A stretch of 14,409 nt of DNA from Candidatus Poseidoniaceae archaeon (GTDB lineage: Archaea > Thermoplasmatota > Poseidoniia > Poseidoniales > Poseidoniaceae). The stretch is taken from positions 1-14,409 of the forward strand of contig DUJK01000199.1 in NCBI GenBank assembly GCA_013329925.1, read 5' to 3'. Of this stretch, positions 5,350-13,566 are shown piece by piece. Both the position numbers and the translations under genes were made by a program. The notes below the pieces were generated by a model. The model made no database searches. It saw nothing but the letters and a program-made list of their open reading frames with translations, and was not told the origin of the DNA. The first letter of the stretch is position 1, and each line of letters opens with the position of its first letter.

Positions 5350-8151
5350 TTGAGAGATAAAGCGTTTTCACTGGTCCTAATTCTGTTTGCCAGTGTCGCA
5401 TTTTCAGGTTTTGCTAATGCACATCCAGAGGAGAACCAGAACTTCAAAAATCAACATATTGGCATAGATTTCCCGGTTGGGTGGGGCGATTATGAGACAG
5501 GTGAAGTTGAATTTCGCGTATTGTATCCAGCAATGGAAGATGGTCAGGGTGAAGCAATAGCAGGTAATGGGCCATTTCCATTCACGGTATTCTTTGGTGA
5601 TGATGGTGAGGATAGAGATGATTACATGATCTTGGCTGGAGAGATAGTCAAACGTGGAACAATAGTAATTGTATCAAACGGGTTTGAGAGTGATGAAACC
5701 ACACAAATAGAGGACACGATGTCAATACTTGAAGGCATTATTACATTCATGAATGAAACCAATCAATCCAATGTGATTATACCAGCTGCATTTGGCAACA
5801 TTGATTTGAATCATTGGGGTGTTTCTGGACACGGAACAGGTGCCGCAGTAGCATATTCACTATTCCCATTTTGGCAAGAATCATCGCTTTCAACGGCGAT
5901 TCAACCACCAAGGTCACTATTTGGATTAGGAATTGATTTTTCAGACTGGCCTTCTGGTAACGGCTGGGAGAGCGTTAGGCCCCTTGGCTGGAATATTGAT
6001 CCAGCCTCACCAGCGACTGGCCTATTCATGACAGGGACTGTCGATGAGATCGCCAAAGGGCAAGACAATTTGCCAATCATTACTCAAACTTCGGCATTAG
6101 CTTGGCATTGGATGCATATTCTAGGTGCCGACCATTTCCAATTTCAAGATGATATTGACGATGGTATATTCTTTGGGGACGATCGTGGTGATGGCGATGC
6201 TTCAATGTCGCAACAGCAACAAATCGAATATGCTCTAGACCATCTTTTGCCTTACCTTGACTTAACTCTTAGAGGAGTACATGATGAGTTTAGACCAGCT
6301 TTCAATCGAGAGGTTTCTCCAACCACTTCCAGTGACTCAGAGTCTTATACTGAGGAAAATTTGTTTCAAGCAGAATTTTTGTTAATCAAGAACCAATCAA
6401 AAATCCCTGTAGAAGTTAACGAGTTTGGTCGCTATGAAACATTCTCATTACTGGCCAATTGGACATTACGTAATGGAGAGGAATATGCTGATATTTCAAC
6501 AGATTGGCAAGTCGACTTGGAGTGCGGATTTAACCAGCAAGTTATGACAAATGGTTCACTTCACCAGAATGGTACTGCTCAGTGTGATTATGTGGTTGAA
6601 GATTTGGCACCAGGACAACATACTGCATTTATGACCATTATGATAGAGGGTGCTCCTTCAACAATTGAACATCAATTCATTAGAACCGACCAACCTCTAT
6701 CTTTTGTTGCCCCACAGCCAGAAATTGAGGTGCCTGAACGTGGGACAGGGTATATTTTAGCCAGTGAAATCGCAACTGACCCGGACGGGCAGGAAGTGTT
6801 TATTGTTGAAGCAGTACTAAGCGGAGGACAGATTAATAATTTCTCAATTCAACTAGACAGCGATTATCGAGGTCTGTCGGTGACTCATACAGTTACTGGG
6901 GAGTACATCACTGGTGCGGAAGTTGATGTGCTAATGCGGGCCGATGGTGGCGGGGTTATCGATGAAGCCACAACAACTCTAGAAATCGTCGTAGTACCGT
7001 TTAACGATCCGGTAGTCAAAACTGAAGATGTGGTTATGCAAACACTGATCGAAGACGGTCCTTCGATTCAGGTAAATATTACTGATTTTGCTTACGACCC
7101 GGAAGGTGAGCCGCTGCTTGCATCAATTAATGATCAAACAGAGGGTTCAGCAGGACCTGTTTCGTTTGCTTATTTCCAGGGTGTTCTAACTATAACGCCT
7201 AATCCTGATGCCAATGGCGCCACAGTACTACACGTTAGAGTAACCGACGGGGCCACGGAAGCGGTTGATTTGGATATACCAATCCAAGTCTCAGCGGTTG
7301 ATGATGTAATGGTAGTAAATAATTCCATGTGGAATATTTCAATGGATGAAGATGATACAATCGTCCTCAACATCAGTGATTTTGGTTTTGATATTGATGG
7401 GGACGAATTATCATGGACCATAGAATCAAATTCAGTTAGTACTGCAACGGCGATAATTTCTGGCTCTCAAATAATAATTTCACCGATTGCTGATTACTTT
7501 GGCGTAATCAATAATGATTGGCTAAACGTATCAGATGGTACTTCAGTCTATGGTCAATTATTGAACGTAGAAGTTATCTCAGTGCCTGATTTACCTGAAC
7601 TTAATTTGATGGATGTAAATGTAATTGATGACACTGCAGCAACTTTAGCTTATTCTGTTTTTGATACGGACGGAATTGTTGACCACCCTCTAGAAATATC
7701 TCTAGATGGTATTGTACAACAGAATCTCAACCCGTCCTGTATATTTGGTGATTCTGGCGACTCCAAGGAATGTGTGACAATGCTAGAAGTTCCCCTTGGT
7801 AGTAATGGTACAATTGAGATTAGAGTCGCAGTAAATGATCCTGCATTTACCGCAGATGTGGTTGCTTATACAGAAATTGATTTCAATTCTTCAACTCCAA
7901 TTGTTGAGGAAGAAACAGAAACCGATGATTCCTCAGCAGTATCTAGTACTGTCATAGTCGTAGGTGGTCTTGGATTAATCATAATGGTATTAGTTTTAGT
8001 AATCATACTAAGAGCGATGAAAAGTGACCCAATTGATACTTCACAACAACTCTCTTTCGAGCAAGAAGACAATGTCGATGTAGTCGAGCAGGAATTGGGC
8101 GTTGATTTATCACCTACTGGACTGCTTTCCAGAATTAATCAAGATAAGTAA
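5350..8151 (+). CDS. Membrane-anchored surface protein: degenerate alpha/beta-hydrolase domain plus cadherin-like repeats
   Basis: From the TTG at 5350 this is 933 residues. Residues 1-24 are a signal peptide (MRDK, hydrophobic core, ANA cleavage site). Residues about 40-310 resemble a cutinase/PETase-like alpha/beta-hydrolase. The nucleophile elbow reads SGHGTGAA where the family has GHSxGG, so Gly162 replaces the catalytic Ser, while Asp232 (TGTVDE) and His262 (GADHFQF) remain with a near-normal 30-residue separation. Residues about 455-850 are roughly 97-residue beta domains with the tandem-95/cadherin-like pattern (EDGPSIQVNITDF.YDPEGE, LTITPNPDANG, VRVTDG, then DEDDTIVLNISDFGFDIDGDE). 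Only four cysteines occur, in two nearby pairs (392/412 and 797/808), which suggests disulfides. About 14 N-glycosylation sequons are present. A membrane segment at 867-887 is followed by an acidic 46-residue cytoplasmic tail. GAGAG precedes the TTG by 9 bases; an in-frame TTG at 5341 is the alternative. It probably binds rather than cleaves a surface polymer, but the ligand is unknown. Confidence 0.88.
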   Translation: MRDKAFSLVLILFASVAFSGFANAHPEENQNFKNQHIGIDFPVGWGDYETGEVEFRVLYPAMEDGQGEAIAGNGPFPFTVFFGDDGEDRDDYMILAGEIVKRGTIVIVSNGFESDETTQIEDTMSILEGIITFMNETNQSNVIIPAAFGNIDLNHWGVSGHGTGAAVAYSLFPFWQESSLSTAIQPPRSLFGLGIDFSDWPSGNGWESVRPLGWNIDPASPATGLFMTGTVDEIAKGQDNLPIITQTSALAWHWMHILGADHFQFQDDIDDGIFFGDDRGDGDASMSQQQQIEYALDHLLPYLDLTLRGVHDEFRPAFNREVSPTTSSDSESYTEENLFQAEFLLIKNQSKIPVEVNEFGRYETFSLLANWTLRNGEEYADISTDWQVDLECGFNQQVMTNGSLHQNGTAQCDYVVEDLAPGQHTAFMTIMIEGAPSTIEHQFIRTDQPLSFVAPQPEIEVPERGTGYILASEIATDPDGQEVFIVEAVLSGGQINNFSIQLDSDYRGLSVTHTVTGEYITGAEVDVLMRADGGGVIDEATTTLEIVVVPFNDPVVKTEDVVMQTLIEDGPSIQVNITDFAYDPEGEPLLASINDQTEGSAGPVSFAYFQGVLTITPNPDANGATVLHVRVTDGATEAVDLDIPIQVSAVDDVMVVNNSMWNISMDEDDTIVLNISDFGFDIDGDELSWTIESNSVSTATAIISGSQIIISPIADYFGVINNDWLNVSDGTSVYGQLLNVEVISVPDLPELNLMDVNVIDDTAATLAYSVFDTDGIVDHPLEISLDGIVQQNLNPSCIFGDSGDSKECVTMLEVPLGSNGTIEIRVAVNDPAFTADVVAYTEIDFNSSTPIVEEETETDDSSAVSSTVIVVGGLGLIIMVLVLVIILRAMKSDPIDTSQQLSFEQEDNVDVVEQELGVDLSPTGLLSRINQDK

Positions 8152-9714
8152 TCAAAGCGGAATATTGCCGTGTTTCTTGGGCGGGCTCCATTCACGCTTG
8201 GAATGTAGTATATTCAATGCTCTAATCAACCGAACTCTGGTTTCGTTTGGTTCGATAACATCATCCAACCAACCATTTCTTGCTGCCACATATGGGTCGC
8301 CAAACTTCGCTTTGTATTCATCAACTAATTGTGATCTAACAACTTCTTTGCTATCATCCTCAACCGCATTTATCTCACGTCGATGGATGATATTAACCGC
8401 TCCTTCAGCACCCATCACGGCTAGTTCAGCAGTTGGCCACGCAATGTTGTAATCACTACGCAGGTGCTTACATGACATTGCAAGATATGCTCCACCGTAT
8501 GCCTTCCTTGTCACAAGGGTAAGCTTTGGTACTGTGGCTTCAGCATAAGCAAACAGAAGTTTTGCGCCGTGTCGAATAATTCCACCCCATTCTTGGACTA
8601 CACCGGGCAAGAAACCAGGGACGTCCTCAAAAGTTACTAGTGGGACGTTAAACGCATCACAAGTACGAATGAAACGGGCTGCTTTTATTGAAGCATCAAT
8701 ATCAAGACATCCTGCCAGTACTTTTGGCTGATTACCAACTACACCTACAGTTCTGCCACCAAGTCGAGCAAAACCGATTATGATGTTATCTGCATATGAA
8801 CCGAATAATTCCATGAAATCGCCATCGTCAACGATTTCTTCCACCACTTTGACCATGTCGTAAGGGCGGTTTGGATTATCAGGTACCAATGTCTCGAGTT
8901 CAGGATTTAATCTCTCGCTAGAGTCTGCAGTCTCGATAAATGGTGGCATTGCCGCGTTATGGTCTGGAAGATACCCTAGAATTTCAGCTGCCATTGCGCA
9001 TGCGTCCTCATCATCATCAGCAATTAAGCAGGCAATTCCAGACCGCGATGCGTGTAGATTTGCTCCCCCTAGGCCGGCAGCATCAATTTCTCCTTCAATG
9101 ACCTCGGGAGTTTCAAGAGGTGAGGAGAGGAATAGTTGTCCGTGGTCTTCTCCTAGAATGGTAAAATCAGCAAGGCCGGCAGCCAGTGATGATACTCCAA
9201 CGACTGGTCCAAGGACCAAACTAATTATTGGGATTCGTCCGCTGGATTGAACAAAACGGTCGAGTAATTCTCCAGTGCCAGCCAGTCCAGAGATGCCATC
9301 TTGAGCTCTTTGACCACCACCATCCCACATACCAACAATTGGCACCTTGGCACGTTCTGCCATCTCGACAATTTTGCTGATTTTCTTAGCATGTATTTCG
9401 CCCATACTACCGCCGTGAACGCTAAAGTCTTGGGCAAAACAGAATACTTTACGACCATTAATTGTTCCATGGCCAGCTACCACACCATCACCTAATGTCT
9501 GGTGCAGGAACATGTTATGGTCAACAGTACGATGGGTGACAAATGAATCGATTTCGACAAATGACTCTTCATCAAGTAACATGCTGATGCGATCTCTAGC
9601 AGTTCCTCGGCCGCTTTTTCTAATGGCTTCTTGTTTTTTCAGTCCGCCACCTAGGTTTGCTTCATTGCGCTTTTGGCGCAGTTCCTCAAGTTTTTGATTG
9701 GAGTTATTTGACAT
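8152..9714 (-). CDS. Acyl-CoA carboxylase carboxyltransferase (beta) subunit, divergent PccB/MmdA type
   Basis: This 520-residue protein belongs to the biotin-dependent carboxyltransferase family (AccD/PccB/MmdA), which moves the carboxyl group from carboxybiotin to an acyl-CoA such as acetyl- or propionyl-CoA, or runs in reverse in decarboxylases. Both crotonase-like halves are present. The C-terminal half has FEDVPGFLPGVVQEWGGII, HGAKLLFAYAEATVPK, TRKAYGGAY and AWPTAELAVMGAEGAVNI. Two positions are unusual: Leu411 follows GGAY where propionyl-CoA carboxylases have Asp, and the first oxyanion loop reads GPVVGVSS instead of the usual GPCAGGxx. The ATG at 9714 has GGAGTGA 5 bases upstream. A GTG at 9723, overlapping the gatD stop as GTGA, is the alternative. 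It is last in the ABC-gatD operon, and no biotin carboxylase or biotin carrier gene is in the window, so those partners must be encoded elsewhere. Substrate is uncertain. Confidence 0.94.
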   Translation of the reverse strand: MSNNSNQKLEELRQKRNEANLGGGLKKQEAIRKSGRGTARDRISMLLDEESFVEIDSFVTHRTVDHNMFLHQTLGDGVVAGHGTINGRKVFCFAQDFSVHGGSMGEIHAKKISKIVEMAERAKVPIVGMWDGGGQRAQDGISGLAGTGELLDRFVQSSGRIPIISLVLGPVVGVSSLAAGLADFTILGEDHGQLFLSSPLETPEVIEGEIDAAGLGGANLHASRSGIACLIADDDEDACAMAAEILGYLPDHNAAMPPFIETADSSERLNPELETLVPDNPNRPYDMVKVVEEIVDDGDFMELFGSYADNIIIGFARLGGRTVGVVGNQPKVLAGCLDIDASIKAARFIRTCDAFNVPLVTFEDVPGFLPGVVQEWGGIIRHGAKLLFAYAEATVPKLTLVTRKAYGGAYLAMSCKHLRSDYNIAWPTAELAVMGAEGAVNIIHRREINAVEDDSKEVVRSQLVDEYKAKFGDPYVAARNGWLDDVIEPNETRVRLIRALNILHSKREWSPPKKHGNIPL

Positions 9715-9719
9715 GACTT

Positions 9720-9726
9720 TCACTCC
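9720..9726 (-). promoter_or_regulatory. Ribosome binding site GGAGTGA deciding the carboxyltransferase start
   Basis: GGAGTGA lies 5 bases before the ATG at 9714 and overlaps the gatD stop codon (9722-9720). It supports the ATG rather than the GTG at 9723 and implies coupled translation. Confidence 0.55.
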
Positions 9727-11072
9727 AGCAAAACATTGTGATTTTCACCACATAGATTCATTGCGATAATTTTACCAACGTCTTTGTCGTTGGATAATGC
9801 CCAATGAATTTTGACTAATGTGGTGTCAGGTGTTGCGACGCTTCCATGACCAAGTAATCCCATTTGTTGTTGTTTTCTTCCTTTCGAGTAGACATTCATG
9901 TCGATAGGTCCGTTAAGGCACTGAGATGTTACCACCACAGGAATATTACGATTGACACAACGAGTTAAAACTCGCCAAATCTTGGTATTTTCAGGGGCGT
10001 CATTACCGGAATCATCGATTGGTAAGTGTCCAAGTCCTGTGCCATGGATGACAATTGCTTGTGGCCCATTGGCAACAATTGATTCAATCTCTGCTTCGTG
10101 CAGATAAGGCCCAGCAATGAATTGGGCAATTCGGACATCGGTGGAATACTTACGAGCTGATTGAGATATTTCACTACTGTTAGAGTCTCTAGCAAGTTGG
10201 TATGAATCTTCAATTATCACCTTAGGTTCCCCATCTTCTAGATCAATATAGGCCAATGGTTGGCTGTTTACATTTCTAAATGCATCTCTTCGTGAGGTAT
10301 GTAATTTCCTAACCCCGGTTCCAGGTTGAATCGCACAGGTTCCGTCATGGCTCGAAGCATGCATTACCACAACTGCCGAATCACCTCGGATAGCCATTGG
10401 TTTTGGTCCATTGGCCGCCCAATAAACCGCGGAAATCAAATTTTCAGCAGCATCAGATGAGCCTCGATCAGAAGAACGCTGTGAGCCGACTAAGGCAATT
10501 GGGCCTGGAGGTGCTTTACCATCTCCAGACCATGCAAAGCACATTGCTGCAGATGTAATGTGTAAAGTATCTGTGCCATGAGTGATAACTACTCCATCAC
10601 ACCCATCACTGAAGGCTTGCTCTGTAGCATCAATCATTTTGTTCCAATGTTGTGGGCGAATATCATCACTGAACATATTACCAAGTTTTACCGCATCAAT
10701 ATTGGCTATTCCACCCAACTCTGGAATGGTTGATACTAATTCTTCTGGCTCAAACTTGGCAATAACGGCACCGGTTTTGTAATCCACTTTCGACGCAATA
10801 GTTCCCCCGGTGTGAATGATCCGTACTCTGGGCAGTCCCTCATTGAACTCCATTTTGTTATAATTAGGCAATTCTTCTTCAGCAATTTTACCTAGTACTT
10901 CTAGAGATTCAATATCTTCCACCGGATAACTTGCATTGTAGCCGTTGGTCAATTTGATAGTCAAGTGGTCTTTGGATGCTGGGTGAAGAATAATGCCCTC
11001 ATGAGAGGAGTTTCCGTTATGGCCATTGACTACAATTTGGACCCTGTGTCCAATATCAGGTATATCGACCAT
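9720..11072 (-). CDS. gatD: Glutamyl-tRNA(Gln) amidotransferase subunit D
   Basis: GatD is the ammonia-releasing, asparaginase-like subunit of the archaeal GatDE complex, which converts Glu-tRNA(Gln) to Gln-tRNA(Gln). From the ATG at 11072 it has 450 residues, close to the family norm. An N-terminal beta domain (about 1-70) precedes the asparaginase domain. Catalytic motifs are intact: HTGGTIAS at 87-94 (Thr91), THGTDT at 164-169 (Thr167, Asp168), GSQRSSDRGSSDA at 196-208 and VRKLHTSRRDAF with Lys246. TSQCLNGP follows at 382-389. GGAGAT stands 3 bases before this ATG. An in-frame GTG at 11114 that overlaps the permease stop (GTGA) would add 14 residues but lacks a site. The partner gatE is not in the window, so the two subunit genes are unlinked here. 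GatDE occurs only in archaea, which makes this the best taxonomic marker in the window. Confidence 0.97.
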   Translation of the reverse strand: MVDIPDIGHRVQIVVNGHNGNSSHEGIILHPASKDHLTIKLTNGYNASYPVEDIESLEVLGKIAEEELPNYNKMEFNEGLPRVRIIHTGGTIASKVDYKTGAVIAKFEPEELVSTIPELGGIANIDAVKLGNMFSDDIRPQHWNKMIDATEQAFSDGCDGVVITHGTDTLHITSAAMCFAWSGDGKAPPGPIALVGSQRSSDRGSSDAAENLISAVYWAANGPKPMAIRGDSAVVVMHASSHDGTCAIQPGTGVRKLHTSRRDAFRNVNSQPLAYIDLEDGEPKVIIEDSYQLARDSNSSEISQSARKYSTDVRIAQFIAGPYLHEAEIESIVANGPQAIVIHGTGLGHLPIDDSGNDAPENTKIWRVLTRCVNRNIPVVVTSQCLNGPIDMNVYSKGRKQQQMGLLGHGSVATPDTTLVKIHWALSNDKDVGKIIAMNLCGENHNVLLE

Positions 11073-11075
11073 GAT

Positions 11076-11081
11076 ATCTCC
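11076..11081 (-). promoter_or_regulatory. Ribosome binding site GGAGAT deciding the gatD start
   Basis: GGAGAT-N3-ATG repeats the spacing seen at the permease gene and favours the ATG at 11072 over the GTG at 11114. It lies inside the reading frame of the longer alternative. Confidence 0.5.
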
Positions 11082-11110
11082 AAGAATTGACGGCTCATCA
11101 AGAGTTCGCT

Positions 11111-13555
11111 TCACTGAGACAAGTCTTTGACCTTTTCAACCAAGTCCATTTTCCGTAGACGCCAAACACCAATCGGTGTCATAGCAATGGCGATTATTAT
11201 TACGCCAAACATCAATTGGAATGCTACATTTGGCACTAGAACTACAGGCACGTAAAACTCCCAAGATGAGAATGAAGCAGCTAGGCCGATCGCTCCACCG
11301 TAGGCAAAGAAGACGCCAACTATGCCGCCAATAACTCCAATCAGTAAACTTTCGAACAATAACATACCACCTAGCCTCTTGGTTGAAGCACCAAGTACCC
11401 TAAGGGTTGCTAATTCGAAATCTCTCTCTGCTACATTCATGATCATTGTGTTAAGCATAACTGCAATGGTGAATAACAGTCCAAGATACATTATCGCTTG
11501 GAATATTTGAGTTTGCTGTTCTATCAACGATTCAATTCCATAAATCAAGGTTTGGCGTTCCACAATTCCAGCGGATATTTCCCCTAATTGAGTGTCTATT
11601 TCAACTCCTTCTGGCAATACAAGGTACACTGATGTAGCATTAATTCCGGTGATTTCACTCAAGTCACCACGAATGAAATACATGGTTCTGGCTATCTCAC
11701 CCCGAGTAACTCCGACAATTTCAACAGGCGTTTCTGCCCCATTTATTGAGACAATTTGAGTATCTCCAATCTCCCATCCTAAAAATATCATAGCACCTTC
11801 ATCCAGCATAACTTGGGTTGTCGGTTGTGAATTATCCGGTAACGTTCCTTCCAGCAAATTCACTTCACGCATCCCACCATTGTAAGAATCCAAACCAACA
11901 ACAGTAAATGATCTGCTGATGTCACTCGAATCATCAACACTACCAAGGGGCATTTCGATTAGTAATTCAGTTGTGGCTGAAACATTTGCTGCCCATTCTA
12001 GTACGGCTTGTTCGCCATCAGTCATGACAAATACTTGCGCATCCCAGGCTTGGTCATCTTCTAAACCGGTTATCAGGGTGTCTTGAATTCCAGCAGACAT
12101 CATTTGTATTGAACCAAATAACATCAGTGAAATACCGACGGCAATAAAAGTCATTGTCAGTCTGATTGGTTTTCTGACACTTGAGCGAATCGATAGTCCG
12201 AGGGTAGTTGGCATCCATGCAGTTAATTTTCTAAGCAGATTGGAGCCAACACGCATTTCATTTTGGCCACTGAGGATTTCTAGCGGTTCAAGTCTGCTAG
12301 CTTTCCATGCAGGTAATATCCCCGAGAGGAATACGATGAGCATTGTTGGAATTATAACCGTGCTGTAGGTGGTTAGTGGTATGGTACGTTCGATTATTGG
12401 TACGCCAATGATGTCTTGATAAAAATCCAACATCCAATTCATCCCCCATGGACCGATTAAGCAACCGATTATACAACCTAGGCCTCCGATGGCCAAGGGC
12501 GCCATTAGGTAACCAGATAGCAGTGATTTCCTCGGCACACCAAGGGTGCGCAAAACTGCGATTTCTTTGGCTTGACTTTGGACTAATCTTTGTAAACTTA
12601 GGACAATGGTAATCGAAGCGATTGCGGCAATCATCACGGTAAAAGGAACAGTCGCACGCTTTGAGCCTTCCAAGTCTTGCCGCATCACTTCAACTTGTTC
12701 ATTTTGACCTCTATCTCTTATTCGAGCATCTAATTCTGTTTGATTAATTGCACTATCAACAGCAGATTTGATTTCGTCAATTTCCTCTCCTTCATATGCT
12801 TCAGTATCAGGTAAATCAAAAGATGGAGTTCCATTGACATCAAGTACGATTAGATTGCTGGATCCCAATTCATTACCAGTCAATCTTGCCATTCCGGTAT
12901 CAGATAAATACCCAACAACAAATTCGCCCGCTTCAGGTGGGAAAATAGAGCCTTCCGGGGCCATAATTACGTGTAGAGGGTGATAACCAATTCCCACAAT
13001 AGTAAATTCTGCGCTTGCATTACCTGCGCCTATGGTGACGTTATCATCAATTGTCAATTTTAGTGCGTCAGCAACATGCGCATCAATGACAATTTCATTA
13101 TTCGCTGATGCAACTCTGCCAGATGAATGCCCTTCAGGCATCCACACTCGATCCGAGTTAGCATTTGACGGTATTCCATGCCATAAAGAATTGATAATTT
13201 TCTCATCGCCATTATCGTCATAGAACATTGCCCCCTGAAGGATAGTGCGACCCTCACATGAATCGATATTTTGAGTTGAAATTTCAGCTAAAGATTCAGT
13301 CAACCCTTCGCAAAATTCAGCTACTTGCTCTGCGCTCCATAAAGTGCTGCGATTGTCAATCCATAAGTCTGCAAGATTAGCACCATCTTCATCATCAGCA
13401 TGCATTGTTTCATACATGCCGTCTAGGTTATGGGAATAACCGCCAAAAGTGATACCAGCAAATACTCCTACTGAGACCATGAAAACAACTGCGAATAGGC
13501 GAAGTTTGGTCCGCCACAGACTTCGTGCCAGTCGTTTATTGAGCAAAGTAGACAT
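11111..13555 (-). CDS. ABC transporter permease, duplicated FtsX/MacB type
   Basis: The 814-residue protein is an internal duplication: one membrane helix, a large extracytoplasmic domain, then three helices, twice over. Helices are predicted at about 19-40, 303-322, 347-372, 397-417, 464-487, 685-706, 733-755 and 777-797; the outer domains span about 45-300 and 490-680. Each FtsX core has the expected coupling segment after its first helix, EIAVLRTLGVPRKSLLSGYL-like at 331-350 and ELATLRVLGASTKRLG at 714-729. Such type VII ABC systems usually move lipoproteins, peptides or lipids out of the membrane, or transmit mechanical force, rather than import solutes. The partner ATPase gene is 9 bases upstream. 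GAGGTGAT lies 3 bases before the ATG at 13555, the best Shine-Dalgarno site in the window. Because it is already a fused pair of half-permeases, a single chain may complete the transporter. The substrate cannot be read from sequence. Confidence 0.95.
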   Translation of the reverse strand: MSTLLNKRLARSLWRTKLRLFAVVFMVSVGVFAGITFGGYSHNLDGMYETMHADDEDGANLADLWIDNRSTLWSAEQVAEFCEGLTESLAEISTQNIDSCEGRTILQGAMFYDDNGDEKIINSLWHGIPSNANSDRVWMPEGHSSGRVASANNEIVIDAHVADALKLTIDDNVTIGAGNASAEFTIVGIGYHPLHVIMAPEGSIFPPEAGEFVVGYLSDTGMARLTGNELGSSNLIVLDVNGTPSFDLPDTEAYEGEEIDEIKSAVDSAINQTELDARIRDRGQNEQVEVMRQDLEGSKRATVPFTVMIAAIASITIVLSLQRLVQSQAKEIAVLRTLGVPRKSLLSGYLMAPLAIGGLGCIIGCLIGPWGMNWMLDFYQDIIGVPIIERTIPLTTYSTVIIPTMLIVFLSGILPAWKASRLEPLEILSGQNEMRVGSNLLRKLTAWMPTTLGLSIRSSVRKPIRLTMTFIAVGISLMLFGSIQMMSAGIQDTLITGLEDDQAWDAQVFVMTDGEQAVLEWAANVSATTELLIEMPLGSVDDSSDISRSFTVVGLDSYNGGMREVNLLEGTLPDNSQPTTQVMLDEGAMIFLGWEIGDTQIVSINGAETPVEIVGVTRGEIARTMYFIRGDLSEITGINATSVYLVLPEGVEIDTQLGEISAGIVERQTLIYGIESLIEQQTQIFQAIMYLGLLFTIAVMLNTMIMNVAERDFELATLRVLGASTKRLGGMLLFESLLIGVIGGIVGVFFAYGGAIGLAASFSSWEFYVPVVLVPNVAFQLMFGVIIIAIAMTPIGVWRLRKMDLVEKVKDLSQ

Positions 13556-13558
13556 CCA

Positions 13559-13566
13559 ATCACCTC
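13559..13566 (-). promoter_or_regulatory. Strong ribosome binding site GAGGTGAT of the permease gene
   Basis: GAGGTGAT overlaps the TGA stop of the ATPase gene and stands 3 bases before the permease ATG. It is a near-full complement of the 16S rRNA 3' end and serves as the local reference for start choice at other genes. Confidence 0.75.

Noticed and set aside
5821..5835. Ser159 of GVSGHG as an alternative hydrolase nucleophile
   Set aside because: A classical GxSxG elbow would need Gly two residues after the Ser, but His is there. The SGHGTGAA segment aligns better with GHSxGG, which leaves Gly at the nucleophile site. Kept only as a possible refutation of that finding.
8102..8452. 116-codon plus-strand open frame across the convergent junction
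   Set aside because: It overlaps the end of the surface-protein gene and is antisense to the conserved C-terminal half of the carboxyltransferase. No domain or start signal supports it.
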